A stretch of 55,453 nucleotides of DNA, taken from the NCBI GenBank assembly GCA_947630715.1, contig CANRIP010000016.1, positions 1-55,453 on the forward strand, read 5' to 3'. The notes below the pieces were generated by a model. It was not told where the DNA came from and did no database searches. It worked only from the letters and a program-made list of their open reading frames with translations. The DNA comes from an uncultured Acetatifactor sp. Lineage in GTDB: Bacteria > Bacillota > Clostridia > Lachnospirales > Lachnospiraceae. This document shows, one piece after another, positions 8,576 to 16,321 of the stretch (position 1 is its first letter; every line of letters starts with the position of its first letter). Position numbers and translations under genes: made by a program.

Positions 8576-10158
8576 TGCCCGCTCTCCTCCGCCTCTTTCT
8601 CCGCCGGCTTGTTCTCCGGCGGTTCCTTTCCCTCTGACGGATTCTCCGCCAGTTCTTTTCTCTCCGACTTGTCCTCCAGAAATTCCTTTCCTTCTGACGG
8701 ATTCTCCGCCAGTTCCTTTCCCGCCGGTTTCTTCTCCAGATCCTGCTCCCTGCGCAGGGCGGTGATCTGCTCCGCCTCCACGCCCTCGGTGCTGTCCGGC
8801 CAGAAAAGCACCTTGATGGTCAGGATCATCAGCTTAATGTCCAGCCAGACGGAATAATTTTCAATGTAAGTAAGATCCAGCTTTAGTTTATCGTAGGGAG
8901 AGGTGTTATACTTGCCGTACACCTGGGCAAAACCGGCCAGCCCGGCTCTTACCTTCAGCCGATAGGCAAACTCCGGCATGATCTCCAGATACTGCTCGAT
9001 AATCTCCGGCCTCTCCGGCCTGGGCCCGACGAAGGACATATCTCCCCGAAGGATGTTAAACAGTTGGGGCAGCTCGTCCAGTCTGCATTTCCTGATCAAC
9101 CTTCCCACAGGCGTAATGCGGTCGTCGTTTTTCCGGGCCAGCCTTGCCACGCCGTCCTTCTCCGCGTCCGTCCTCATGCTGCGGAATTTCAGAATGGAAA
9201 ACTTCCGTCCGTCCCTGGTACAGCGGATCTGTTTGTATAAAACCGGCCCCCCGTCATACAGCTTGACGGCCAGAGCGGTCAGGAGCATAAACGGCGACGC
9301 GGGAATCAGCAGCACCAGAGCGCACACAATATCGATGGTGCGCTTGATGAACCGCTGCTCCACCGTCAGCCTGTATTCCCGGGTGAGAAACATGGGGCTG
9401 TCAAAGACATGCAGTTCTTCCGCGCCCATTAAAATAACATCTGTAATTTTTGGTATCAGATAGACGCGGATGGATCTGCCGTAGCAGAATTTTAACAGAG
9501 GGCTGCGCTCCTCCACGCTGATATCCCCAATCACCACCGCGTTGCATTCCCCGCTGTCATACGCCTCCGTGATTTTTTTGCACACCGCCTCAAAACCCTC
9601 TCCCACATGGACGGAGCCGGTAATCACATATTTATCCCTGCGGCTTTCAAATTTGGATAACAGCCCCTCCACCGATCTGTCGCCGTGGATCAAAAGCAGT
9701 TTTCTCGGGGGAAAGATCGCCCGGTAAATCCTGTTGGCAATGTTCATGTAAACCAGCACGATCAGGGTCTGTTCCACCACCATTCTCAGAAAAATCTCCA
9801 TCGCAAAGGCCTGATGCGCCATAATGGACAGTTCGCAGTAAATGATAATGTTGGCAAGCAGCGTGGACAACACCTGGGAAAAGACGATTTCCGCGTTTTT
9901 CTGGTACCCCAGCCTGATTCCCCCATAGGTGGAGGACAGCAGAATCAGCACAATCCCGTAAAAAGTAATCTCCGCCACATGCCCCCAATGCCAGAAATTC
10001 TGCAACTGTTCCACAACGTTATATTGAAAATCCGCCAGCCAGTGGTGCCCGAAATTCGCAATTTCCAGAGCCAGGCATACCACAATCAGCAAAAGATTGA
10101 TCAGGCGCTTGCAGGTTTCCAGCTTTCTGATTTTCTTTTCATTGGTAACGGCTTTCAA
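8572..10158 (-). CDS. Polyprenyl-phosphate sugar phosphotransferase (WcaJ/EpsL-type) with a charged repeat tail
   Basis: The 528-residue initiating transferase of the locus. Four or five membrane helices fill residues 15-130, and a CoA-binding-like domain follows. The bacterial sugar transferase domain runs from FIKRTIDIVCALVLL (about 268) through FSILKFRSMRTDAEKDG, LRKLDELPQ-type RLDELPQLFNILRGDMSFVGPRPE and AGLAGFAQVYGKY to about residue 465. Family members transfer a sugar-1-phosphate to undecaprenyl phosphate. The start is TTG, with GGAGGG upstream and no in-frame ATG for about 100 residues. The final 60 residues are almost entirely Glu, Lys, Pro, Ser and Asn and are built from 20-residue repeats, which is not part of the family. 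A promoter-like element lies 60 bp upstream. Confidence 0.92.
   Translation of the reverse strand: MKAVTNEKKIRKLETCKRLINLLLIVVCLALEIANFGHHWLADFQYNVVEQLQNFWHWGHVAEITFYGIVLILLSSTYGGIRLGYQKNAEIVFSQVLSTLLANIIIYCELSIMAHQAFAMEIFLRMVVEQTLIVLVYMNIANRIYRAIFPPRKLLLIHGDRSVEGLLSKFESRRDKYVITGSVHVGEGFEAVCKKITEAYDSGECNAVVIGDISVEERSPLLKFCYGRSIRVYLIPKITDVILMGAEELHVFDSPMFLTREYRLTVEQRFIKRTIDIVCALVLLIPASPFMLLTALAVKLYDGGPVLYKQIRCTRDGRKFSILKFRSMRTDAEKDGVARLARKNDDRITPVGRLIRKCRLDELPQLFNILRGDMSFVGPRPERPEIIEQYLEIMPEFAYRLKVRAGLAGFAQVYGKYNTSPYDKLKLDLTYIENYSVWLDIKLMILTIKVLFWPDSTEGVEAEQITALRREQDLEKKPAGKELAENPSEGKEFLEDKSERKELAENPSEGKEPPENKPAEKEAEESGQ
8581..8735 (-). repeat. 60-bp in-frame tandem repeat in the sugar transferase tail
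   Basis: The DNA has an exact 60-bp period. GACGGATTCTCCGCCAGTTC occurs at about 8636 and again at 8696, with a degenerate third copy at 8581. It encodes the 20-residue unit ELAENPSEGKEFLEDKSERK twice, the second copy altered at its end, then a truncated copy before the stop. Confidence 0.8.
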
Positions 10159-10219
10159 AGCATTTCCCTCCGTATCCCGGTTCTGAGCGCGGATCGCCGG
10201 ACCCGAACCCTTACCTGAT

Positions 10220-10248
10220 AGTATACCACATTTCCACTGTTTCGTACA
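10220..10248 (-). promoter_or_regulatory. candidate promoter of the sugar transferase gene
   Basis: TGTACG and TATACT are 17 bases apart on the minus strand, with TGG directly before the -10 (extended -10). It lies in the 97-bp gap between the GT2 gene and the TTG start at 10158. The -35 is weak, so the extended -10 carries the call. Confidence 0.45.
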
Positions 10249-10255
10249 GCGGGCG

Positions 10256-11014
10256 CTACATTCTTCGGCGCACGGCCAAGACGGCCCAGACGCAAAAATG
10301 CCGGGCGCTGTCCCACAGGCTCATCCCTTCCGCCCTGCGGTAGAGATTCCAGATCCGGCGCAGGGCCTCCAGTTTGTTGGAGGACAGGGAACGGCCGGCG
10401 CGTCTGTATCTCACCAGATTTTCATCCAGTCCGTAGGCAGTGCGGCCGGTTCGCAGAATCTTCCACCAAAGGGCCGTATCTTCGCTTTTGATCACGGGCA
10501 TTTCCAGAAACTCCTTCGGAATCACGGCCGTGTCAAACATAACCGTGCTGGTAAAGATGGTGGTATTGCTCAGCGCCTGAGCATAGCTCAAAGTCTCCGG
10601 CACCCGCACCACCTTTCCCAGACCTCTGCCGGCCTCGTCCGCAAACTCATAGCCGGTGAACACAAATCCCGCCTGCTTTTCCTGCAAAAAGGCCAGCTCA
10701 TGCTCCAGCTTTTCCGGCGACCAGAGATCGTCCGCGTCCAGGTAGGCAAGATATCTGCCCGCCGCCTCCGCAAGCCCCCGGTTTCTGGCCTTTGCCGCGC
10801 CCTGATTCCCGGGCTGGCGGATCAGGCGGATGCGGCTGTCCCCGGTTTCTTTCAGATAATCCGTTATCCGTTCCACGCTGTTGTCGGTGCTTCCGTCCTC
10901 CACCAGCAAAAGCTCCCAGTCCCCGTATGTCTGAGCCCGCACACTGTCCATGGTTTCCCTGATAAATTCCGCCGCGTTATAAACGGGTACGATAATGCTG
11001 ATCAGCCTGTCCAC
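10256..11014 (-). CDS. Glycosyltransferase family 2
   Basis: A compact 252-residue family 2 glycosyltransferase. ISIIVPVYNAAEFIRETMDS opens the GT-A fold, followed by LVEDGSTDNSVERI and YLDADDLWSPEKLEHEL (the DxD site, about residue 88). The C-terminus ends in a basic, weakly hydrophobic helix (ARHFCVWAVLAVRRRM), which may contact the membrane. The start is GTG with GAGGAAAAGG upstream, and the gene begins nine bases after the preceding membrane-protein gene, so the two are co-transcribed. Expected role: addition of one sugar to the repeat unit. The substrate is unknown. Confidence 0.9.
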   Translation of the reverse strand: MDRLISIIVPVYNAAEFIRETMDSVRAQTYGDWELLLVEDGSTDNSVERITDYLKETGDSRIRLIRQPGNQGAAKARNRGLAEAAGRYLAYLDADDLWSPEKLEHELAFLQEKQAGFVFTGYEFADEAGRGLGKVVRVPETLSYAQALSNTTIFTSTVMFDTAVIPKEFLEMPVIKSEDTALWWKILRTGRTAYGLDENLVRYRRAGRSLSSNKLEALRRIWNLYRRAEGMSLWDSARHFCVWAVLAVRRRM

Positions 11015-11023
11015 CCCTTTTCC

Positions 11024-11866
11024 TCACCTTGTCACCAAATAATATTCATCCAGCCTTGTCACGCTGCCCTCAAAGGCCTGGGCCAGTTTCCGGACCGCGT
11101 CTTCCTCCAGGCTGTCCGGCAGGAGAACGCAGTTTGCACCCGCCCGGGCGGCTTGGGCCATGCAGCTTTCCCCCTCCCGCAGATAGGAAGTTGTTTCGCC
11201 CTCTCCCGGCTCCGGGTTCCCCTGCGGATCCGTTCCCTCCATCCACCGGTACAGGGCTTTCATGCTTTCGGAAACGGTGTCGTAAGAATAACCGTCCAGC
11301 TCCCGCTCCCACATGTTTCTGCCGTAGAGCAGGCGGATTTCCCCGTTTTGCTCTCTGGCATACTGGAGAATTTCACGGGGAGCCCAGAGGCAGACGTCCT
11401 CCTTCATGGCGACAAGCTGTTCTATCACGCTGTCCGCATGCTCCCGCTCCTCCCTGGTCTGCCGGAAGGACAGCTTGGAGCCTCCCGGGCCGGCGCTCAG
11501 AAACAGGGCGCAAAGGAACAACACGGTGACGGGCAGCGCCCGTTTCCAGACTTTCAGACAGAACCCCTCCCAGCATTGCTCCGCAAAAGCCGTGATTCCC
11601 CAGGCGCACACCGCCGTCAGCGGCACCAGGCTGAAAATCCACCGATACTCATAAAAGGCGGTCTGATATTGCATCAGAAACGCCGCCGTCACGGGAAAAA
11701 TACAGGCTGCCGTCATCACACCTGCGTAAACGTACAGATGCCTGCACCTTCCATATGCGCCCCTTAAGCCCAGATAGATCAGAGCGACCAGCAAAACCGC
11801 CGCCAGCTTGCCCTCTTTTAAAAAAAACTGCCAGCCATCCCATGCCTGTCCCAAAAGCCGTATCAT
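11024..11866 (-). CDS. Membrane protein, C-terminal half of a DUF6077-like pair
   Basis: A 280-residue protein with three or four hydrophobic segments in residues 20-140 and then an extracytoplasmic soluble domain of about 140 residues. That domain contains LSFRQTREEREHADSVIEQLVAMKEDVCLWAPREIL and ends DEYYLVTR. Its ATG overlaps the stop of the upstream gene as ATGA. The upstream product ends in a membrane region and lacks such a domain, so together the two resemble one longer polytopic protein with a C-terminal outside domain. I recognise the pattern as DUF6077-like from glycan loci of Clostridia, but this is from memory and unverified. It may be a glycan-modifying or transfer protein of GT-C type. 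No catalytic motif is visible to me. Confidence 0.55.
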   Translation of the reverse strand: MIRLLGQAWDGWQFFLKEGKLAAVLLVALIYLGLRGAYGRCRHLYVYAGVMTAACIFPVTAAFLMQYQTAFYEYRWIFSLVPLTAVCAWGITAFAEQCWEGFCLKVWKRALPVTVLFLCALFLSAGPGGSKLSFRQTREEREHADSVIEQLVAMKEDVCLWAPREILQYAREQNGEIRLLYGRNMWERELDGYSYDTVSESMKALYRWMEGTDPQGNPEPGEGETTSYLREGESCMAQAARAGANCVLLPDSLEEDAVRKLAQAFEGSVTRLDEYYLVTR

Positions 11867-12900
11867 GACGCCTCCCCCTTTCTCCGGGGGCCGCCCGCCC
11901 TGTCAAGGACAAGCTCCACCGCGAAAAGCCCTGCGGTGATCAAGAGGCATACGCCGGCTCCGTACAGCGTCCACACCAGGCAGATTTCCGCCAGCATACA
12001 AAGCACCGTCAGCTTACGTTTTTTTCTCAGCCAGAGAGAAAACAGCCAGGGCACCAGAACCGCGTTCCGAAACACAACGCCCCGATAGCCGCAGAAAAGA
12101 ACCCCGAACCCGTCCATACCGGGAGTCAGGCAGCTAACCCAGAGCAGCAAGCCCACCGCGGCCAGAAAGAAATACCGGCGTCCCGGCGAATCGGGGAACA
12201 GGCACCGTCCCACGCAGGAATAGGCGCAGTAGCACAGAATCAGCGTAAAACAGGGAATCACACGCCATAGCAGAACCCGGGGGGTCAGGGAAAACATCCT
12301 GCACAAAACACTGTACAGGGTAGGCAGACACAGAATCCGGAGCCGCTCAGGCAAGCCCTCCGAGTAGGGCAGCCCCGTCAGGGGATTGGTCTGATAGACG
12401 CCGTTGTCGGCCAGAAAGCCGGCAACGGTTTCCGCCGTTATATCCCCGCCCACATACACATTCCCCGAGAACAGAAGATATCCCATCTGCAAAAGGAACA
12501 ACCCCACGGCAGCCGCCAGAAAGAAACCGGCGCCCTCCCGGCGGACAGCGGGAAAGGCCCTGTTGACCCCACGGCTTTCCCCATCCCTTTTTCCATGGTT
12601 GTTTCCATGGCTTTTCCCGCGGTTTTTCCGGCCCCGGCAGATCAGAAACGCCGCCGATGCCCCGGTCAGCGCCAGAATCAGTCCTCCGAACAAAAGACAG
12701 CACCGATCCAGGGAAAAACCGAAAAAGGCCGCCGCCAGATGCGTTGCTTCCCCGACCCCGATCACCGCGGTCCATCCCGCCAGCAGGGCGTCACAGTTCC
12801 AGAACCCGGCGCTTTGATCCCTTCCGTACAAAACATGGCAGATGCCGTTTCCCGCTGTCAGCGAAACCGCCAGCAGACACAGGCACAGTATCACAATCAT
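11863..12900 (-). CDS. Polytopic membrane protein, N-terminal half of a DUF6077-like pair
   Basis: A 345-residue protein with about nine hydrophobic segments, starting MIVILCLCLLAVSLTAGNG. An Arg/Lys/His/Asn-rich cytoplasmic patch lies near residues 90-118 (RGRKNRGKSHGNNHGKRDGE), and a loop YVGGDITAETVAGFLADNGVYQTNPLTG lies outside near residue 155. The short acidic, Thr-containing segment GGDIT is reminiscent of the first-loop acidic sites of GT-C glycosyltransferases, but this is weak. The start ATG has only AAAAGAGTG as an SD; an AGGAGG about 60 bases further up sits in a hairpin. It is the first gene of the main polysaccharide operon and has a good promoter upstream. Confidence 0.55.
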   Translation of the reverse strand: MIVILCLCLLAVSLTAGNGICHVLYGRDQSAGFWNCDALLAGWTAVIGVGEATHLAAAFFGFSLDRCCLLFGGLILALTGASAAFLICRGRKNRGKSHGNNHGKRDGESRGVNRAFPAVRREGAGFFLAAAVGLFLLQMGYLLFSGNVYVGGDITAETVAGFLADNGVYQTNPLTGLPYSEGLPERLRILCLPTLYSVLCRMFSLTPRVLLWRVIPCFTLILCYCAYSCVGRCLFPDSPGRRYFFLAAVGLLLWVSCLTPGMDGFGVLFCGYRGVVFRNAVLVPWLFSLWLRKKRKLTVLCMLAEICLVWTLYGAGVCLLITAGLFAVELVLDRAGGPRRKGEAS

Positions 12901-12961
12901 GATTTCACTCTTTTCTGATGCGGATTCCTTCTGAAACCTCCTGTTTCACAAGGTTTTACTC

Positions 12962-12990
12962 ATCATACCATATTTATCCACACTGCACAA
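12962..12990 (-). promoter_or_regulatory. candidate promoter of the main polysaccharide operon
   Basis: TTGTGC and TATGAT are 17 bases apart on the minus strand, with TGG before the -10. The leader of about 55 nt contains AAACCT...AGGTTT, which can fold and hide an AGGAGG. The element overlaps the 5' side of the next terminator. It would start transcription of the genes from 12900 down to 611. Confidence 0.6.
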
Positions 12991-12991
12991 G

Positions 12992-13029
12992 CAAAAGCGG
13001 CCGTCGGATCAGATCCGGCAGCCGCTTTT
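12992..13029 (-). terminator. terminator after the Spo0A-like gene
   Basis: The minus strand reads AGCGGC-tg-CCGGAT-ct-GATCCG-acg-GCCGCTTTTG, a long GC-rich hairpin with a short T-run, 33 bp after the stop at 13062. Confidence 0.7.
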
Positions 13030-13061
13030 CATTCACGCTTCCAAGGGCATATCAACTGCAG

Positions 13062-13439
13062 TTACATAGCTTTGATGTCGAGCCGAATCTTATCCGCGAT
13101 CCGGGCAATGTACTCGCTGTTTGTCGGTCTGGGACGCCCCGACAAAACAGAATAACCAAACATTTTTTCAAATGTCTTCACATTTCCTCTTGTCCAGGAT
13201 ACCTCGATCGCGTTCCTGATCGCCCGCTCAACCTTTTGGTCTGTAGTTCGAAAATGTCTGGCAATGGTTGGATACAAAAGCTTAGTAACACTACTGACAA
13301 CCTCCATGTCCCTTCCCGACAAAAGAATGGCGTCTCTGAGATAATGATACCCCTTCAAATGCGCCGGGACTCCGATATCTAACATTATGTCTGTGATATA
13401 TCTCTCCAATTCACAGTCCTTTACATAGCTAAGTTCCAC
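13062..13439 (-). CDS. Orphan Spo0A C-terminal DNA-binding domain protein
   Basis: A 125-residue protein that is essentially only the Spo0A effector domain. ITDIMLDIGVPAHLKGYHYL, SSVTKLLYPTIARHFRTT, KVERAIRNAIEVSWTRGN and FGYSVLSGRPRPTNSEYIA align by eye with the sigma-A-activating and DNA-recognition helices of Spo0A. There is no receiver domain, no phosphorylatable Asp and no linker, so it cannot be a normal phosphorelay target. GTG start with AGGAAGG eight bases upstream. It has its own extended -10, its own terminator, and a 15-bp palindrome resembling an 0A box in its leader. It lies between the GtrB-like gene and the main glycan operon. Inference: a constitutively DNA-competent or autoregulated regulator of the locus, or a competitor of Spo0A. 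The domain call is very secure; the role is open. Confidence 0.92.
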   Translation of the reverse strand: MELSYVKDCELERYITDIMLDIGVPAHLKGYHYLRDAILLSGRDMEVVSSVTKLLYPTIARHFRTTDQKVERAIRNAIEVSWTRGNVKTFEKMFGYSVLSGRPRPTNSEYIARIADKIRLDIKAM

Positions 13440-13454
13440 TTAAATTTCACCTTC

Positions 13455-13499
13455 CTATTCGACGAATAGCCCTTATCAGTTGTGAACATAAAGATTTTA
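13455..13499 (-). promoter_or_regulatory. extended -10 and palindromic 0A-box-like operator
   Basis: TGG-TAAAAT at 13494-13502 is an extended -10 without a clear -35. Downstream, at 13455-13469, CTATTCG-A-CGAATAG is a perfect 7-bp palindrome. Its minus strand contains CGTCGAA, one base off the Spo0A box TGTCGAA. It lies roughly 20-30 nt after the expected transcript start and just before the SD, where a bound protein would block elongation. Confidence 0.5.
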
Positions 13500-13545
13500 C
13501 CACAATCCGGGCTCGGGTAAAAGCGTTCAGGCCGCTAAGATTTTG

Positions 13546-14475
13546 TTAAAATTTTTCTTTCACCAGATAGATGGGCCGGCGTTTGATTTCCAGATAGGCC
13601 TTCGCCAGATATTGCCCCAGAATTCCGGTGCAGAAAAACTGTACGCCGCTGGTCATCAAAATAATACATACCAGGGAAGGCCAGCCGGATACCGGATCGC
13701 CGAAACAGAGTTTCCGAACAATAATAAACAGGATCATGAGAAAGGCCAGCAGACAGAACAGCACTCCCACAACGGACGCAATCATCAGCGGCGCGGTGGA
13801 AAAGGCCGTCATGCCGTCCAGAGAATAGAGAAAGAGCTTCCAAAAGCTCCACTTCGTCTCCCCCCTGGCGCGCTGCACATTTTCATACTCCAGCCATTTG
13901 GTGCGAAATCCCACCCATCCGAAAATCCCCTTGGAAAACCGGTTGTATTCCCCCAGAGAGAGGACGGATGCCGCCACCTTCCTGGTCATCAGCCTGTAAT
14001 CTCTGGCGCCGTCCATGATTTCCGTCCTGGAAATCTTTTTCATCAGCCGGTAAAAAAGCCTGGCAAAAAAACTGCGGACCGGCGGCTCCCCCTTCCTGCT
14101 GACCCTTCTGGTGGCCACGGAATCATACCCTTCCTCCAGATAGGCGAACATTTCCGGCAGCAGGGAGGGCGGATCCTGTAAATCCGCGTCCATGATCACC
14201 AAATAGTCGCCTCTTGCGTTCTCCAGCCCCGCGTACATGGCCGCCTCTTTCCCGAAATTTCTGGAAAAGGAAAGCAGATGAACCCTTTCGTCCCGTTCCC
14301 GAAGCGTCCTGACCTGTTCCACCGTCCGGTCCAGGGAGCCATCGTCGATGTACCATATTTCCAGCTCCACTCCCTTTTCCTTCAGAAAGGCTGTATGTTC
14401 CGTCAGTTCCTCATAAAAGGGAACCACGTTTTCTTCTTCGTTATAACAGGGTACGATCACACTCAGCATGCTCAC
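13546..14475 (-). CDS. Polyprenyl-phosphate glycosyltransferase, GtrB/DPM1-like GT2
   Basis: A 310-residue membrane GT2. LSVIVPCYNEEENVVPFYEEL opens the catalytic domain, then WYIDDGSLDRT and VIMDADLQDPPSLLPEM (the DxD followed by QDPP, typical of GtrB/DPM1 enzymes). Two C-terminal membrane helices occupy about residues 230-295 (APLMIASVVGVLFCLLAFLMILFII and a second). The family loads glucose or another sugar onto undecaprenyl phosphate. The GTG at 14475 has GGGAGG eight bases upstream; the ATG two codons later is possible. It follows the GtrII-like gene by about 60 bp and probably supplies its lipid-linked donor. The small flippase GtrA, which often completes the trio, is absent here. Confidence 0.9.
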   Translation of the reverse strand: MSMLSVIVPCYNEEENVVPFYEELTEHTAFLKEKGVELEIWYIDDGSLDRTVEQVRTLRERDERVHLLSFSRNFGKEAAMYAGLENARGDYLVIMDADLQDPPSLLPEMFAYLEEGYDSVATRRVSRKGEPPVRSFFARLFYRLMKKISRTEIMDGARDYRLMTRKVAASVLSLGEYNRFSKGIFGWVGFRTKWLEYENVQRARGETKWSFWKLFLYSLDGMTAFSTAPLMIASVVGVLFCLLAFLMILFIIVRKLCFGDPVSGWPSLVCIILMTSGVQFFCTGILGQYLAKAYLEIKRRPIYLVKEKF

Positions 14476-14537
14476 GAAAAAGGCCTCCCTTCTCCTTCCT
14501 GTCTCCACCAGTATACTAGAAACAGCTCCCTGTGACG

Positions 14538-16091
14538 TCATTTCAGCCTTACCACCACAAAATGGTCAAACTCCTGTATGGAACCGGCCAGAGGCCAGAC
14601 TGCCATCCCCTCCGCCGCCTCCACAGCCGCGGGCATGATGTCCCGGCTGGGCCCCGCGTATCGGTACCCCATCGTCTGAAAACAGCCCAGAATACGGAAA
14701 GTGCTGTAATAGTAATTGGGCTCGGCTATGTAATCATACTGAAAAATGGACTGCACCATATAATCGTCCGCCTGTTCAGGATGATACCCGGCATTGTTGG
14801 ACTGAGCCTCCCGATAGCCGATAAAAACCACCGGCTTTCCGTTATGTACGGCTTCGATTTCCTCCAGATCGTCTATGATGCGCTCCGCGGTGATCAAATC
14901 CGCCCTCCGCACGACGTCAAAGGTATAGATGAGCCGCATCACCGGAGCCGCGTTCAAATACAGGCCGATGACGCCAAGCAGCACACCGCCTCGGACGCTC
15001 CAGGCCCGCACCCGCTCTTTTCCCATGGTTTTCAAACTGTCCCCTATGCTATAACAGGCAAACAGCCACAGCATACCGCTGGCCAGAGACAATGTGAGCT
15101 GGATACGGTTGAAAAGCATGGTTCCCATCAGGATGCTGAGAAAAAGGGGCGATGCCGCAACGCCGGCAATCCCCCAGAAATACCACCAAAACTTCCGTTT
15201 TTTACGCAGGAGAAAGAGCAGCGCCGCCCCCGCCAGAATGCCGGAGCCAAGATAAACCGGCGTATAAAAGGCTATGCCAGATACGCACCCTCTTGCCGTC
15301 AGCAGCCCCCAAAGGTAATGACATACATTGCGGATTCCCTGATAAATCCCGATATTTTTCCACTGAATCTGGCCGGAAGTATAATCTCCGCTCTGAAAAA
15401 ACAGTTTCATGATCAGAAAATATGTGCCAAAAGAAATCAGAAAATGAACTGCCGCGCCCAGAATATATTTTCGCACCGTTTGGAACTGTTCCCCCTCCCG
15501 GTAGATCCAAAACAGGAACAGACCCAAATAGAGGGCAAGCTGCATATTCACCATGCTCTGATAGGTGCCGTAAGAAATGACCAGAGGAATCAGGGAGAAA
15601 CCGAAAGCGGGCCGGCTCCCGGTCTTCAGCCATTTTACAAACCCATAGCTCCCCAAAAGCAACATCCAGATCCCCAATACCACCTCCAGCGCCTGATAGC
15701 GGAAGTGGAACTGGGACGCAAAATTGGGATGGATCAGGATGATCAGAGAAAAAATCCCTGTCATTGCCCTGTGTAGCCTTGGCTCCACCTGAAGGAACAA
15801 AAATCCCGCGAACAGGGCCGTCCCCCACAGGGCCAACAGGAAGACTCCCCCCTCCAGGTAGGGATTGTACCAGGAAAGCCGTAACAGGATCTTTTGCAGA
15901 ACAAGACCAAATCTGCCGATGTCCAGCCAGTTGTAAAAGCTGCCCGGCGTGTTGATCAACACCTCCGAATCAATAAAATAATCCAGAGAATAACATTGTT
16001 TCCCATAACACAGCGCCAGCACAGCCCCAATCACCACAGCGTCCAGCAGATGTTCTTTCAGATAAGTAACAAAATCTTTCCCCAGCCGCAT
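14538..16091 (-). CDS. GtrII-type membrane glucosyltransferase
   Basis: A 517-residue protein with about eleven membrane helices. The first outside loop contains YSLDYFIDSEVL and GSFYNWLDIGRFG, matching the acidic first-loop pattern of the GtrII family as I recall it. The C-terminal outside domain (about 395-517) contains YREAQSNNAGYHPEQADDYMV and ends EFDHFVVVRLK. GtrII proteins attach glucose from a polyprenyl-phosphate donor to an exported polysaccharide. AGGAGGGG precedes the ATG by four bases, and a near-consensus promoter lies 130 bp upstream. With the GtrB-like gene it forms a two-gene glycan-decoration unit, separate from the main operon. The family call is good; the sugar is inferred. 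Confidence 0.82.
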   Translation of the reverse strand: MRLGKDFVTYLKEHLLDAVVIGAVLALCYGKQCYSLDYFIDSEVLINTPGSFYNWLDIGRFGLVLQKILLRLSWYNPYLEGGVFLLALWGTALFAGFLFLQVEPRLHRAMTGIFSLIILIHPNFASQFHFRYQALEVVLGIWMLLLGSYGFVKWLKTGSRPAFGFSLIPLVISYGTYQSMVNMQLALYLGLFLFWIYREGEQFQTVRKYILGAAVHFLISFGTYFLIMKLFFQSGDYTSGQIQWKNIGIYQGIRNVCHYLWGLLTARGCVSGIAFYTPVYLGSGILAGAALLFLLRKKRKFWWYFWGIAGVAASPLFLSILMGTMLFNRIQLTLSLASGMLWLFACYSIGDSLKTMGKERVRAWSVRGGVLLGVIGLYLNAAPVMRLIYTFDVVRRADLITAERIIDDLEEIEAVHNGKPVVFIGYREAQSNNAGYHPEQADDYMVQSIFQYDYIAEPNYYYSTFRILGCFQTMGYRYAGPSRDIMPAAVEAAEGMAVWPLAGSIQEFDHFVVVRLK

Positions 16092-16221
16092 TTTCCCCTC
16101 CTGCCGCTATGTATGAAACAACATGGCGTTTTGCCTTTATAGTTTGATACGTTTTTCTACCGTTCGCCTGAATGCACTTTTCATTCCCTTTCGTCCCTTT
16201 TTACCCCAAAAAGATGTTTGT

Positions 16222-16250
16222 ATTTTACCCCCCAAAAACCGTCTTGTCAA
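16222..16250 (-). promoter_or_regulatory. sigma-A promoter of the gtrII-gtrB unit
   Basis: TTGACA and TAAAAT are exactly 17 bases apart on the minus strand, with a G-run in the spacer. The leader to the ATG at 16091 would be about 120 nt. This is the main feature of the 351-bp gap 16092-16442; the other is the nested palindrome at 16322-16368. Confidence 0.78.
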
Positions 16251-16321
16251 TAAGAAACTACCTGTGGATATTTTACAAATCCAGAGCCGCTGCCTGTCCG
16301 GCCTTTCGGCATTCTCAGTTC

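Noticed and set aside
3698..12900. Phage or transposon origin of the glycan locus
   Set aside because: No integrase, transposase, terminal repeats or attachment-site duplication were seen. GtrII/GtrB can be phage-borne, but no phage genes are near.
14532..15776. Open frame of 414 codons on the plus strand
   Set aside because: It is the shadow of the GtrII-like gene; the minus-strand product has regular membrane helices and a good SD.
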